In this document: piece after piece, positions 38,029 to 46,141 of the stretch | How the letters are laid out: each line of letters begins with the position of its first letter | Numbering within the stretch: position 1 is the first letter of the stretch | Source: an uncultured Clostridia bacterium | Lineage (GTDB): Bacteria; Bacillota; Clostridia; Oscillospirales; Acutalibacteraceae | Direction of reading: 5' to 3' | Assembly (NCBI GenBank): GCA_944383495.1 | Contig: CALWPT010000022.1 | Span: 1-62,124 of the forward strand | Length of the DNA stretch: 62,124 bases | Position numbers and translations under genes: made by a program | Notes under the pieces: model-generated | Told to the model about the DNA's origin: nothing | The model's input: the letters and a program-made list of their open reading frames with translations, nothing else | Database searches by the model: none

Positions 38029-39378
38029 ATGGGAAAGCTGCGTCTGGAAGAAGCGCTGCGCCCCGCGGGGCGCAGCCGGGGCGGCGTTCGCGTGCCTCAT
38101 CAAAAGAACACCGCCACAAGCCAAACGGTGGAGATGCCGCCGCCCGAGCGGGTGGTGCTGCCCATGCAGCAGCACATCGGCGCGGCCTGCACCCCGATTG
38201 TGAAACCGGGGGAGCATGTGTTTCTCGGCCAAAAGATCGGGGACAGCGGCGGATTTGTCAGCGCGCCGGTTCACGCCAGCGTGTCGGGAACGGTGAAGGC
38301 CGTCGGGGAACTGCTGCTTCCAGGCGGGCAGCGGGTCAAAACCGTTGAAATCCAATCGGACGGCGAAATGCAGCCTGACCCGGCCATCGCCCCGCCCAAG
38401 GCGGAAGCCCTTTCTGACCTGATTGAAGCGGCGCGGGCCTCGGGTCTTGTGGGCTTAGGCGGCGCGGGCTTTCCGGCTCATGTCAAGCTGACCCCCAACC
38501 CGGGAAAGCCCATAGACACCCTCATTGTCAACGGCGCGGAATGCGAGCCCTTCATCACCTCCGACCACCGGGAGGCCCTGGAAAACGGCGCCGACGTCAT
38601 GGACGGGGTTTATACCCTTTTGCGCCTCACCGGGGTGCAGAGGGTCATCATCGCCATTGAGGACAATAAGCCCGACGCGATTCAAGCGCTGTACGACATT
38701 GCCGCCAGCCAGCGGGACACAAAGCATCAGGTGTTCGTCATGCCCATGAAGTCCCGGTACCCCATGGGGGCGGAAAAGGTGCTGGTGCAGAACGCCGCAG
38801 GGCGGGAGATCCCCATGGGTCAGCTGCCGGCGGACGTGGGCTGCCTGGTCATGAACATCACCTCGGTGGGCTTTCTGGCCCGGTATCTGAAAACCGGCAT
38901 GCCGCTTGTGAGCAAACGGATCACGGTGGACGGCTCGGCGGTAGGAACCCCCTGCAACCTGCGGGTTCCCATCGGCGCCTCCATTGCCGACGTCATCGCC
39001 TTTTGCGGGGGATATCGGGAGGAACCGGGGAAAATCCTCATGGGCGGCCCCATGATGGGCCTGGCACTGGTAGACGACAGCCTCCCCGTTCTCAAGCAAA
39101 ATAACGCCATTTTAGCCTTGGCGCAGCGGGACTGCAAGCCGGAAAAAGCCACCGCCTGCATCCGCTGCGGCCGGTGCGTGGCCGCCTGTCCCATGGGGCT
39201 CATGCCCACGGCGGCGGAGCGGCAGGTCAAAACAGGCGACGCTTCTGCGCTGGAAAAAGCGGGGGTTTCCGCCTGCATTGAATGCGGCAGCTGCGCCTTT
39301 TCGTGCCCGGCCAAACGGCCGCTGGTTCAGTCCATGCGGCTGGCGAAGGAAATGGTGAGAAAGGCGGCGTCCCGATGA
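38029..39378 (+). CDS. rnfC: Rnf complex subunit RnfC
   Basis: A 449-residue protein: N-terminal barrel-sandwich domain (HIGAACTPIVKPGEHVFLGQ), Rossmann/NADH-FMN domain with GLGGAGFPAHVK and NGAECEPFITSDHR, and two C-terminal [4Fe-4S] motifs CIRCGRCVAACP and CIECGSCAFSCP. It is the NAD-interacting subunit of the membrane ferredoxin:NAD oxidoreductase. Its stop overlaps rnfD (ATGA). Confidence 0.96.
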   Translation: MGKLRLEEALRPAGRSRGGVRVPHQKNTATSQTVEMPPPERVVLPMQQHIGAACTPIVKPGEHVFLGQKIGDSGGFVSAPVHASVSGTVKAVGELLLPGGQRVKTVEIQSDGEMQPDPAIAPPKAEALSDLIEAARASGLVGLGGAGFPAHVKLTPNPGKPIDTLIVNGAECEPFITSDHREALENGADVMDGVYTLLRLTGVQRVIIAIEDNKPDAIQALYDIAASQRDTKHQVFVMPMKSRYPMGAEKVLVQNAAGREIPMGQLPADVGCLVMNITSVGFLARYLKTGMPLVSKRITVDGSAVGTPCNLRVPIGASIADVIAFCGGYREEPGKILMGGPMMGLALVDDSLPVLKQNNAILALAQRDCKPEKATACIRCGRCVAACPMGLMPTAAERQVKTGDASALEKAGVSACIECGSCAFSCPAKRPLVQSMRLAKEMVRKAASR

Positions 39379-40325
39379 ACCAGTTGTTTGTTAGTCCCTC
39401 CCCCCACATAACCGATCTGGACAGCACCCGCGGCATCATGCTGGACGTGATCATCGCGCTGCTGCCGGCGGCGGTGGCGGCGGTGTGGATTTTCGGCCCC
39501 CGAAGCGCGCTGGTGATTTTGGTCAGCGTGGCGGCGGCGGTGGCGGCCGAATACCTCAGCCGCAAAATCATGAAGCGGGAAAACACCATTGGGGATCTGT
39601 CCGCGGTGGTGACCGGTCTGCTGCTGGCCTATAACCTGCCCTCCACCATCCCGCTGTGGATGGCGGCTCTCGGCAGCGGGGCGGCCATCGTGGTGGTCAA
39701 GCAGCTGTTCGGCGGGATTGGGCAGAACTTTCTCAACCCGGCGCTGGCGGGGCGGATCGTGCTGATGTGCTCCTTCCCGGCGGCGATGACCAATTGGATC
39801 GCCCCCTTCGCCTACCGCACAGGGGACGCGGTCACCGCCGCTTCGCCCCTGGCCGCGGCGGACGCAGGCTCGGCCCTGCCCTCTATCAGCGATATGCTGC
39901 TGGGCGTGCGGGCGGGGTGCTTGGGGGAAACCTGCGTCATCGCCCTGGTGTTCGGCGGGCTTTATCTGGTGCTGCGCCGGGTGATCTCCCCCATCATCCC
40001 CGTTGCCTATATCGCCACCACGGCGCTCCTCATGTGGCTGGGCGGCGCGGACCCCCTTTATCAGGCTCTGTCGGGCGGGCTGGTGCTGGGCGCCATCTTC
40101 ATGGCCACCGATTACACCACCTCCCCCCTCACCTGGCGGGGCAAGCTTATTTTCGGCGTGGGCTGCGGGGCCATTACGGCGTTGATCCGACTCTTTGGCT
40201 CTCTGCCGGAAGGGGTTTCCTTCTCCATCGTCATTATGAACCTGCTGGTGCCGTACATTGAGCGGCTGACCGCGCCCAAGCCCTTCGGCCGGGAAAAGAA
40301 AACGAAAGGGGGCGCGGCAAAATGA
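39375..40325 (+). CDS. rnfD: Rnf complex subunit RnfD
   Basis: About 316 residues with many membrane segments and the NQLFVSPSPHI start and NFLNPALAGR motif. The site of covalent FMN, usually SGAT-P-L, reads TAASPLA here (39835-39855), so a Ser replaces the usual acceptor Thr. It carries electrons inside the membrane part of Rnf. It overlaps both rnfC and rnfG by 4 bases. Confidence 0.95.
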   Translation: MNQLFVSPSPHITDLDSTRGIMLDVIIALLPAAVAAVWIFGPRSALVILVSVAAAVAAEYLSRKIMKRENTIGDLSAVVTGLLLAYNLPSTIPLWMAALGSGAAIVVVKQLFGGIGQNFLNPALAGRIVLMCSFPAAMTNWIAPFAYRTGDAVTAASPLAAADAGSALPSISDMLLGVRAGCLGETCVIALVFGGLYLVLRRVISPIIPVAYIATTALLMWLGGADPLYQALSGGLVLGAIFMATDYTTSPLTWRGKLIFGVGCGAITALIRLFGSLPEGVSFSIVIMNLLVPYIERLTAPKPFGREKKTKGGAAK

Positions 40326-40852
40326 AGCTGTGGAAAACCATTTTAATCCCCACCCTGTCCCTCTTTGTCATCTGCCTCGTGGTGGCCGGGGCCTTGGCCG
40401 GCTCCAACGCCATCACCGCCCGAAAAATCGAGGAGCTCAACCGGCGGAACACCGAAGCCCTCATGAAGCAGGTGCTGCCTGCCGAAGCCTATGAGGAGGT
40501 GAGCGCCGAAGGGGGCACGGTTTACCGGGCCTCGTCGGGCGGCGCCGCCGCCGGGTATGTCATCGTCACCGCCGCAAAGGGGTACGGGGGCGACGTTCAG
40601 GTCATGACCGGGTTTGACGAGACGGGCGCCATCACGAATATCGACATCGTCGCCTGCGACGACGAGACCCCCGGCCTGGGCCAGCGGGTCAAGGAACGCG
40701 CCTTTCTGGACCAATTCGTGGGGAAAACAGAAAAAACCGTTCTGAAAACGGATGTGGACGCCATCACCGGCGCCACCATTTCTTCCACCGCCGTCAACCA
40801 GGCGGTCAACGACGCCCGTTCCATATGGGAACAGATGGAAGGAGGGGAATAG
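40322..40852 (+). CDS. rnfG: Rnf complex subunit RnfG
   Basis: A 176-residue FMN-binding protein: N-terminal membrane helix (about 5-28), then the FMN-binding domain ending in DAITGATISSTAVNQAV. TGAT-x-S is the ApbE recognition motif for phosphoester-linked FMN. Coupled to rnfD (ATGA). The rnfE GTG follows 2 bases after the stop. Confidence 0.95.
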   Translation: MKLWKTILIPTLSLFVICLVVAGALAGSNAITARKIEELNRRNTEALMKQVLPAEAYEEVSAEGGTVYRASSGGAAAGYVIVTAAKGYGGDVQVMTGFDETGAITNIDIVACDDETPGLGQRVKERAFLDQFVGKTEKTVLKTDVDAITGATISSTAVNQAVNDARSIWEQMEGGE

Positions 40853-40854
40853 CC

Positions 40855-41565
40855 GTGGCAAAAAAGCAAGCCCTGGCCGGGGTGTTTACCAACGGCCTTC
40901 TGCGGGAAAACCCGGTGCTGCGGCTGGTGCTGGGCACCTGTCCCACCCTGGCTGTCACCACCTCCGCCTTAAATGGGCTGGGCATGGGCGCGGCGGCAAC
41001 GCTGGTGCTGGTCTGCTCCAACCTGGCCATTTCCCTTTTGCGGCGGTTCATTCCCGATAAAGTGCGGATTCCGGCGTTTATCACCATCATCGCCGGGTTT
41101 GTCACCATCGTGCAAATGCTGTGCAAGGCGTTTGTTCCGGCCGTCAACGATTCGCTGGGCATCTTTCTGCCCTTGATTGTGGTCAACTGCATCATTTTGG
41201 CCCGGGCGGAGATGTTCGCCAGCAAAAACCCGGTGCTGCCCTCGGTTCTCGACGGGCTGGGCATGGGCGTCGGCTTCACCGCCACGCTGCTTTTGATGGG
41301 CTCGATCCGGGAGCTGATCGGCATGGGGACGATTTTCGGCGTTACTGTGACCGCCGGGCTGTTCCCTCCCATGCTCATTATGATCCTGCCGCCGGGAGGG
41401 TTTTTCGTGTTCGGCGTGCTGGTGGCCCTGTCCAACAAGCTGGCGGTGAAAATGGGGAAGGATCCCGTCACCTCTTTAGGCTGCGAGGGCTGCCCCTCCG
41501 CCGCCTTCTGCCGGAAGGCTCAGCAGAATGAGTGCGACTTTGGCAAGGGAGGGAACCGGACATGA
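40855..41565 (+). CDS. rnfE: Rnf complex subunit RnfE
   Basis: A 236-residue membrane protein with about six segments: NPVLRLVLGTCPTLAVTTSA near the start and NCIILARAEMFAS in the middle, both family features. The C-terminus has a Cys-rich stretch (CEGCPSAAFCRKAQQNEC), an extra not seen in proteobacterial RnfE. Start GTG 40855 after GGAAGGAGGGG. Overlaps rnfA by 4 bases. Confidence 0.94.
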   Translation: MAKKQALAGVFTNGLLRENPVLRLVLGTCPTLAVTTSALNGLGMGAAATLVLVCSNLAISLLRRFIPDKVRIPAFITIIAGFVTIVQMLCKAFVPAVNDSLGIFLPLIVVNCIILARAEMFASKNPVLPSVLDGLGMGVGFTATLLLMGSIRELIGMGTIFGVTVTAGLFPPMLIMILPPGGFFVFGVLVALSNKLAVKMGKDPVTSLGCEGCPSAAFCRKAQQNECDFGKGGNRT

Positions 41566-42152
41566 AAATGATGCTGGTGATTCTCGTCTCCGCCATTTTA
41601 ACCGAAAACTTTGTTCTCTCCAAGTTCTTGGGCATCTGCCCCTTTTTGGGGGTCTCCAAAAAGCTGGGAACCGCCGTGGGGATGAGCGCGGCCGTGACCT
41701 TCGTCATGGTACTGGCGACGGCGGCTACCTATCCGCTGTACGCCTACCTGCTGGCGCCCAACGGCCTTGATTACCTGCAAACGGTGGCGTTCATTCTGGT
41801 TATCGCGGCGCTGGTGCAATTGGTGGAAATCGTGCTGCGGAAATTCAGCCCCGCGCTGTACAACGCTTTGGGCATCTACCTGCCGCTGATCACCACCAAC
41901 TGCGCGGTGCTGGGCGTGACCCTGCTCAACTTCACAAAGGGGTATACCTACGGCCAATCCCTCATTAACGCCCTGGGAGCGGGGCTGGGCTTCATGCTGG
42001 CGATGGTGCTCTTTGCCGGCGTGCGGGAGCGGATCGAAGCCTGCGACGTCCCCGAAGCCCTCAAGGGCCTGCCCATCACCCTGATCGCCGCGTCGCTGGT
42101 ATCGCTGACGTTTTTGGGCTTCTCGGGGATCGCCAATAACCTCTTTGCCTGA
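41562..42152 (+). CDS. rnfA: Rnf complex subunit RnfA
   Basis: A 196-residue membrane protein with six segments: LTENFVLSKFLGICPFLGVS at the start and LPLITTNCAVLGV in the middle, nearly identical to the family consensus. With RnfE it forms the paired membrane core that holds a [2Fe-2S] cluster. ATG 41562 overlaps the rnfE stop. Confidence 0.96.
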   Translation: MKMMLVILVSAILTENFVLSKFLGICPFLGVSKKLGTAVGMSAAVTFVMVLATAATYPLYAYLLAPNGLDYLQTVAFILVIAALVQLVEIVLRKFSPALYNALGIYLPLITTNCAVLGVTLLNFTKGYTYGQSLINALGAGLGFMLAMVLFAGVRERIEACDVPEALKGLPITLIAASLVSLTFLGFSGIANNLFA

Positions 42153-42174
42153 CGGGAAAGGAAGGAAACGCGCC

Positions 42175-42981
42175 ATGGATATTTTGCTTCCCATTCTGAT
42201 TATCGCCGCCATCGGGCTGTTGGCGGGCGTTTTGCTGGCCGTGGCCGCCCATGTGTTCGCCGTGCCCACCGACGAAAAGGTGGATGCGGTGCGGGCCGTG
42301 CTCCCCGGCGCCAACTGCGGCGCCTGCGGGTATTCCGGCTGCGATGGGTACGCCAAGGCGCTGGTGCACGAGGGGGCCTCCACCGGCCTGTGCGCGCCGG
42401 GCGGGGAAACCGTTGCGGCGGAAATCGCCGGGGTGATGGGGGTCAAGGCCGATAAGGTGGAGCGGTCGGTGGCGCTGGTGCGCTGCGGCGGCAACCATCA
42501 ACACACCCAATCCAAAATGATTTACTCCGGCGCGCCCACCTGCCGGGCGGCCAACCAGCTGTTTGCCGGGCCCCAGCAGTGCGCCTACGGCTGCCTGGGG
42601 TTTGGGGACTGCGCGGCAGCCTGCCCCTTTGACGCCATCCGCGTCTGCGATGGGCTGGCGGTGGTGATCCCCGCCCTGTGCAAGGGCTGCAAGACCTGCG
42701 TTGCCGCCTGTCCCAAGGGGTTGATCGCCATGGTCCCGGTCCGGGAGGCCGCGGCCGTCCGCTGCCAAAACAAAGATAAGGGGGGCCAGACCCGCAAAAT
42801 TTGCAGCGCCGGCTGCATCGGCTGCATGCGGTGCGTCAAGGCCTGCGAATTCGGGGCGGTGATGGTGCAGGATTTCTGCGCCCAGGTGGACCCGGCCAAA
42901 TGTACCGGATGCGGAAAATGCGTGGCAGAATGCCCGCAGGACTGTATTTCCCTGCTGTTCGCGCCAAAATCCGTGCGATAA
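42175..42981 (+). CDS. rnfB: Rnf complex subunit RnfB
   Basis: A 268-residue iron-sulfur protein: N-terminal membrane helix (about 2-25), a [4Fe-4S] domain GANCGACGYSGCDGYA with a following Cys (TGLCAPGG), then Cys-rich motifs CAYGCLGFGDCAAACP, CKGCKTCVAACP, CIGCMRCVKACE and CTGCGKCVAECP. It takes electrons from ferredoxin. ATG 42175 has GGAAGG upstream. Last gene of the operon, followed by a strong terminator. Confidence 0.96.
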   Translation: MDILLPILIIAAIGLLAGVLLAVAAHVFAVPTDEKVDAVRAVLPGANCGACGYSGCDGYAKALVHEGASTGLCAPGGETVAAEIAGVMGVKADKVERSVALVRCGGNHQHTQSKMIYSGAPTCRAANQLFAGPQQCAYGCLGFGDCAAACPFDAIRVCDGLAVVIPALCKGCKTCVAACPKGLIAMVPVREAAAVRCQNKDKGGQTRKICSAGCIGCMRCVKACEFGAVMVQDFCAQVDPAKCTGCGKCVAECPQDCISLLFAPKSVR

Positions 42982-42997
42982 GGAGTTTGTGATAAAG

Positions 42998-43040
42998 ACA
43001 GCGCCCCCGCTAAGCTCTGCGGGGGCGCTGTTTCATTCTT
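42998..43040. terminator. Bidirectional terminator between rnfB and the sigma-like gene
   Basis: A 13-base stem ACAGCGCCCCCGC / GCGGGGGCGCTGT (42998-43010 / 43019-43031) followed by TTTCATTCTTTTTT. Confidence 0.9.
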
Positions 43041-43042
43041 TT

Positions 43043-43366
43043 TTATTCTCCGGTCATCGGCCTTTGCAGGAGCAGATACTTTAATACCTTTTCCAGCCGC
43101 GTTCTCGATCGGGCGATATGCCTTGACACGGTGGACTTGTTTAATCCATATTCCTGCGCGATTCGCGTGATGGTTTGGCCTTCAAAGTAATAGCGCCACA
43201 GCATGTCCTGCTGACGCGGCGTTAGCTCCGTTTGAATGGCTAGGTGCAGCGCCGACTGCAGCAGGCGGCGCTGATCGCTGTTGTCCTCTGATAAAGCGTC
43301 CAAATACGCTTGCAGTCCCAGCTTGTCTTCTGTTTTCGACGATAAGCAAACGATTTTAGTTCGCAA
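43043..43366 (-). CDS. Sigma-70 region-4-like helix-turn-helix protein
   Basis: About 107 residues. The C-terminal half is a region-4 type HTH: LTPRQQDMLWRYYFEGQTI, then YGLNKSTVSRHIARSRTRL. It lacks region 2, so it is not a full sigma factor; such short proteins act as activators or phage/plasmid control proteins. I place the start at TTG 43366, 7 bases after GGGGG; another in-frame TTG is at 43393. It overlaps the upstream small gene by 11 bases. Confidence 0.75.
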   Translation of the reverse strand: MRTKIVCLSSKTEDKLGLQAYLDALSEDNSDQRRLLQSALHLAIQTELTPRQQDMLWRYYFEGQTITRIAQEYGLNKSTVSRHIARSRTRLEKVLKYLLLQRPMTGE

Positions 43367-43574
43367 CGGAATTCCCCCTGTCGTAATACTCAATCAGATA
43401 TTGCCCTATGGCGTGGCTCTCAGCGGCAATACTGTATAAATAATTGATCCGGCTGGTCAGCTTCTTTCTGGCCTCGCCCTCCGCGCCGCTTTGCAGCCTC
43501 CTCAGTTGGTCGATTCGCCGTCGCAGTCTTTGTTCACTGTTTAAATATTCGGCGCCAAGCTGTTTTAGATTCAT
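43356..43574 (-). CDS. Small protein of unknown function paired with the sigma-like gene
   Basis: A 72-residue helical, charged protein (LNSEQRLRRRIDQLRRLQS ... INYLYSIAAESHAIGQYLIE). I do not recognise a named family, but small helical proteins like it precede region-4-like regulators in clostridial mobile elements. AGGTGG lies before ATG 43574. The two genes are coupled and share the upstream promoter. Confidence 0.65.
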   Translation of the reverse strand: MNLKQLGAEYLNSEQRLRRRIDQLRRLQSGAEGEARKKLTSRINYLYSIAAESHAIGQYLIEYYDRGNSVAN

Positions 43575-43639
43575 TGTTGCACCACCTGCTTTCTGCGATT
43601 TTTTATTGTGAAATAACTTCACCAAAAACTTTTAAAAGG

Positions 43640-43668
43640 ATTCCATTAAGCCCCTCGCCTAATGGAAT
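43640..43668. promoter_or_regulatory. Inverted repeat upstream of the small gene/sigma-like pair
   Basis: ATTCCATTA (43640-43648) and TAATGGAAT (43660-43668), a perfect 9-base inverted repeat with an 11-base spacer. On the minus strand it overlaps a possible second promoter (TTGACA-17-CTTAAT). It may be an operator. Confidence 0.5.
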
Positions 43669-43696
43669 GTCAAAAAATTTCACAATTTGTAGATTT

Positions 43697-43725
43697 AGTA
43701 TAGCAATAAAATCACTTTTTGACAA
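43697..43725 (-). promoter_or_regulatory. Promoter of the small gene/sigma-like pair
   Basis: On the minus strand TTGTCA (43720-43725), 17 bases, TATACT (43697-43702). Confidence 0.7.
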
Positions 43726-43782
43726 TAGGACTTAGGCAGGTTTTACACGTTTTGTAAAGTTTTAGACCGATTAGTCCCATTC

Positions 43783-43811
43783 TTGGCACACACCGTAAAA
43801 AATGGTAAAAT
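43783..43811 (+). promoter_or_regulatory. Promoter of the 43863 XRE gene
   Basis: TTGGCA (43783-43788), 17 bases, TAAAAT (43806-43811); AGGAGGTGA follows before the TTG start. Confidence 0.65.
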
Positions 43812-43862
43812 CATATTTCTTTATATGGTTATTTGCGGTAATATAAAGAGGAGGTGATACTC

Positions 43863-44249
43863 TTGAAGGAAGCGATGGAAGGCTTTCCCGCTGTTTTGAA
43901 GGAATTGAGGGTTGCCCACGCCTATACGCAGCAGCAGCTGGCGCAGCGGCTCCAAATCTCTGCCAGCGCCGTTAGTATGTACGAGCTGGGCAAGAGAGAG
44001 CCGGGACTGCGGCTGCTGATCCGGATGGCCGGCTTATTTCGGGTCACGATGGATTATCTTTCCGGCGTTTCGGTTTATGGCGCGGCCGGCAGAGAAATTT
44101 CCGACGCCCTTGCTGATTTCTGCACACAGCTGGAGAGAGAGGAATTCTGCTGGCAAAACCGCGTTATACCGGAGCAAGAGCGAAAAAATCTGGCTGCGGC
44201 CATTCGTTTTTCTGCGTGTGAGGCTTTGCGGAGCTCCTCCGTTATTTAG
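43863..44249 (+). CDS. XRE-family transcriptional regulator
   Basis: About 128 residues. N-terminal HTH_3: LKELRVAHAYTQQQLAQRLQISASAVSMYELGKREPG is the region, with recognition helix at ISASAVSMYE; a C-terminal helical tail of 60 residues has no known domain. TTG start at 43863, 6 bases after AGGAGGTGA. It is divergent from the small/sigma-like pair, and the 280-base gap holds both promoters and an inverted repeat, the look of a self-contained regulatory switch. Confidence 0.85.
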   Translation: MKEAMEGFPAVLKELRVAHAYTQQQLAQRLQISASAVSMYELGKREPGLRLLIRMAGLFRVTMDYLSGVSVYGAAGREISDALADFCTQLEREEFCWQNRVIPEQERKNLAAAIRFSACEALRSSSVI

Positions 44250-44265
44250 TGGTTCATCCATACTG

Positions 44266-44317
44266 CAAAAACCCCAAAGAGTTGCCATGTTTTGTGCAAC
44301 CCTTTGGGGTTTTTGCG
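44266..44317. terminator. Bidirectional terminator
   Basis: Stem AAACCCCAAAG(A)GTTGC / GCAAC(C)CTTTGGGGTTT with TTTTT after it; A-rich before it. It follows the XRE gene and faces the convergent alkyltransferase gene. Confidence 0.85.
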
Positions 44318-44410
44318 TATTATATGTGTGTTTCCCTTATTTTAACCCATCAGCCGTTATCGCGATTCTTTGCACCCACTCCTTGCCGGCGTGGAAAACC
44401 CCTTAGCCGG

Positions 44411-44719
44411 TCAGGGTCTCCAAAGGTATGTCTTTAGATCAATGGCTTCATCGTCGGAAAAAACCACGCCCTCCGCCTCCAGGAGCGCACGCTGCCGTCC
44501 TGCGCCGCCAAAAACGTAACCGGGACAAATTTTTCCCTCCCGGTTGACGACGCGGTGACAGGGAATCGAACCGGGGTCGGGGTTAACGTGCAGCGCATAT
44601 CCCACCACCCGCGCCCAGCGGGGGTTACCCGCCAGAAAAGCCACTTGCCCGTAGGTTGCAACGCGGCCCGCGGGAATTTTTCGGACTACCTCATATATTT
44701 TTGCAAACGTATTGCCCAT
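44411..44719 (-). CDS. Short MGMT-family methylated-DNA-cysteine methyltransferase
   Basis: A 102-residue protein made only of the C-terminal DNA-binding/catalytic domain: IPAGRVATYGQVAFLAG, the Arg-finger region NPRWARVVGYAL, and active-site SIPCHRVVN with its Cys present. It may repair O6-alkylguanine, although some short forms act otherwise. The usual N-terminal Ada domain is absent. It is preceded by AAAGGAAAGGAG and lies 32 bases after the DUF5131 gene on the same strand. Confidence 0.88.
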   Translation of the reverse strand: MGNTFAKIYEVVRKIPAGRVATYGQVAFLAGNPRWARVVGYALHVNPDPGSIPCHRVVNREGKICPGYVFGGAGRQRALLEAEGVVFSDDEAIDLKTYLWRP

Positions 44720-44751
44720 GTGTTCTCCTTTCCTTTGGCGTGCACATCCGC

Positions 44752-45504
44752 CTAGGATTCATGCTGCCCTCCGGCAGCAAAGGCCTGCGGCCGCGCAAGG
44801 TCGATGCCTGCTTTGCGGGCCTGGCTGTGCTGATGCTTACGCGGGATTCGGTAGAGCCTTCCGTTCCGCCGGAACAAGGCGCCCGTTTGCCGAAAGCAAA
44901 ATGCCGTGCCCGCCGCTTTGCACTGTTTTTGCAGGGACAAGATCCAATCGTAATCGCATAAGCGCGCCCCCGGTCCCGACTCGCCTCCTGCCGCCACCTC
45001 CTCGATGTTTTCATTCAGCCATGGAGTCAGTTCCACCGCCTCCAGCAGCGGCTCGCATAAAATGCTTTTGTGCCGGATGGGGGCGGCAAGAAAAATAGGA
45101 AGACGGTAAGCGGCCCGGTCCTGGTTTTCCACTGTGCAGCAGATGTGAACGTTTTCATAGCCCTCTCCCCAGTCGGCCGGTACGCACTGCTCCAAACGGT
45201 CGATCCGCTTAGTGGCCATGAAAAAGAGCAGATCGGGCCGCCCGCGGATGCATTCCCACGCCTCTTCCCGCCAGGGATCCGCCTGCTCCAGAAAAAAATC
45301 GGACGTAAAGCAGGTGTAAACCGTTTCCCCCGGCAAAAGCTTGAAATTGCCCTTTCGATCCCGTCGCAGCGGCAGGTCAAAATCCTTATTTCTGATTGTT
45401 TGAGAGGCGTCCCTCCCGTGCTGCCGGTCCATACGATACACATAGCAGTTTTCGCATCCGGCGCTGATTTTTTGGCAGCCGTGCCAGGGATTCCAGGCCG
45501 CCAT
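44752..45504 (-). CDS. DUF5131 (phage Gp37/Gp68-like) protein
   Basis: About 250 residues: AAWNPWHGCQKISAGCENCYVYRMD at the N-terminal end contains the three-Cys pattern C-x7-C-x2-C, typical of this radical-SAM-like family; then TCFTSDFF, FMATKRIDRL and GGESGPGARLCDYDW. Function is unknown; members are common in phages and bacteria. I take the second ATG (45504), 7 bases after GGGGAGGGGA. It probably forms a unit with the alkyltransferase. Confidence 0.82.
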   Translation of the reverse strand: MAAWNPWHGCQKISAGCENCYVYRMDRQHGRDASQTIRNKDFDLPLRRDRKGNFKLLPGETVYTCFTSDFFLEQADPWREEAWECIRGRPDLLFFMATKRIDRLEQCVPADWGEGYENVHICCTVENQDRAAYRLPIFLAAPIRHKSILCEPLLEAVELTPWLNENIEEVAAGGESGPGARLCDYDWILSLQKQCKAAGTAFCFRQTGALFRRNGRLYRIPRKHQHSQARKAGIDLARPQAFAAGGQHES

Positions 45505-45634
45505 AGCCATTCCCCTCCCCTTGTTTTTTTACCATCCGTCAAACCGCGGTTCAAAAGGGCTGCGGGGCTGAAGCGCCCCTTGGTTTCCTGGGGGTACAGC
45601 GTGACCGCCGTGCCATTTTGCATGTTAGCCCTTT

Positions 45635-46141
45635 TCAGAATTCAATGCCCTTGCGGGCAAGGGATCCTTGGTCATACGGGTGCTTTTCCTTTTGAAACCG
45701 AGTGACGTAGTCCGCCTTTTTCAGCAGCCTCGCATCAGGATCCCGCCCCGTCAGCACCAGCTCCTTCTCCGCCGGGAACTCCTTTACAAAGGCCAGAAGC
45801 TCGTCCTGCCTCCAAAAGCCGCAGGCAGCCAGGTCCAGCGCCTCATCCAGCACCACCAGGTCAAATCCGCCTCGCTGCGCCTGCACCCTTGCAAGGCATT
45901 CCAATTGGTTTTTTCGGCACGCTTCTTTTTCCGCATCGTTCATCTGATTGGTGAATTTCAGCGGCACAGGGCTGCGGATCACTTGGATTTCCAGACGATG
46001 CAGGGAATTAAGCTCGCCGGTGGGCAGCCCCTTTAAAAACTGGCAGAACAGCACCTTGAGCCCCGCTCCCGCGGCCCGGGCCGCCAGCCCTACGGCAGCA
46101 GTCGTTTTCCCCTTGCCGTCCCCGTAATACACATGGATCAT
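45635..46141 (-). CDS. cobO: Cob(I)yrinic acid a,c-diamide adenosyltransferase (CobO/CobA/BtuR type)
   Basis: A 168-residue P-loop enzyme: IHVYYGDGKGKTTAAVGLA at the N-terminus, LVVLDEALD in the middle. It transfers adenosine from ATP to the cobalt of corrinoids, making the adenosyl form. It overlaps the phosphatase gene by 4 bases. No B12 riboswitch was seen upstream of the pair. Confidence 0.93.
   Translation of the reverse strand: MIHVYYGDGKGKTTAAVGLAARAAGAGLKVLFCQFLKGLPTGELNSLHRLEIQVIRSPVPLKFTNQMNDAEKEACRKNQLECLARVQAQRGGFDLVVLDEALDLAACGFWRQDELLAFVKEFPAEKELVLTGRDPDARLLKKADYVTRFQKEKHPYDQGSLARKGIEF

Noticed and set aside
43043..43366. Full-length sigma factor
   Set aside because: Only a region-4-like HTH is present; region 2 is missing.
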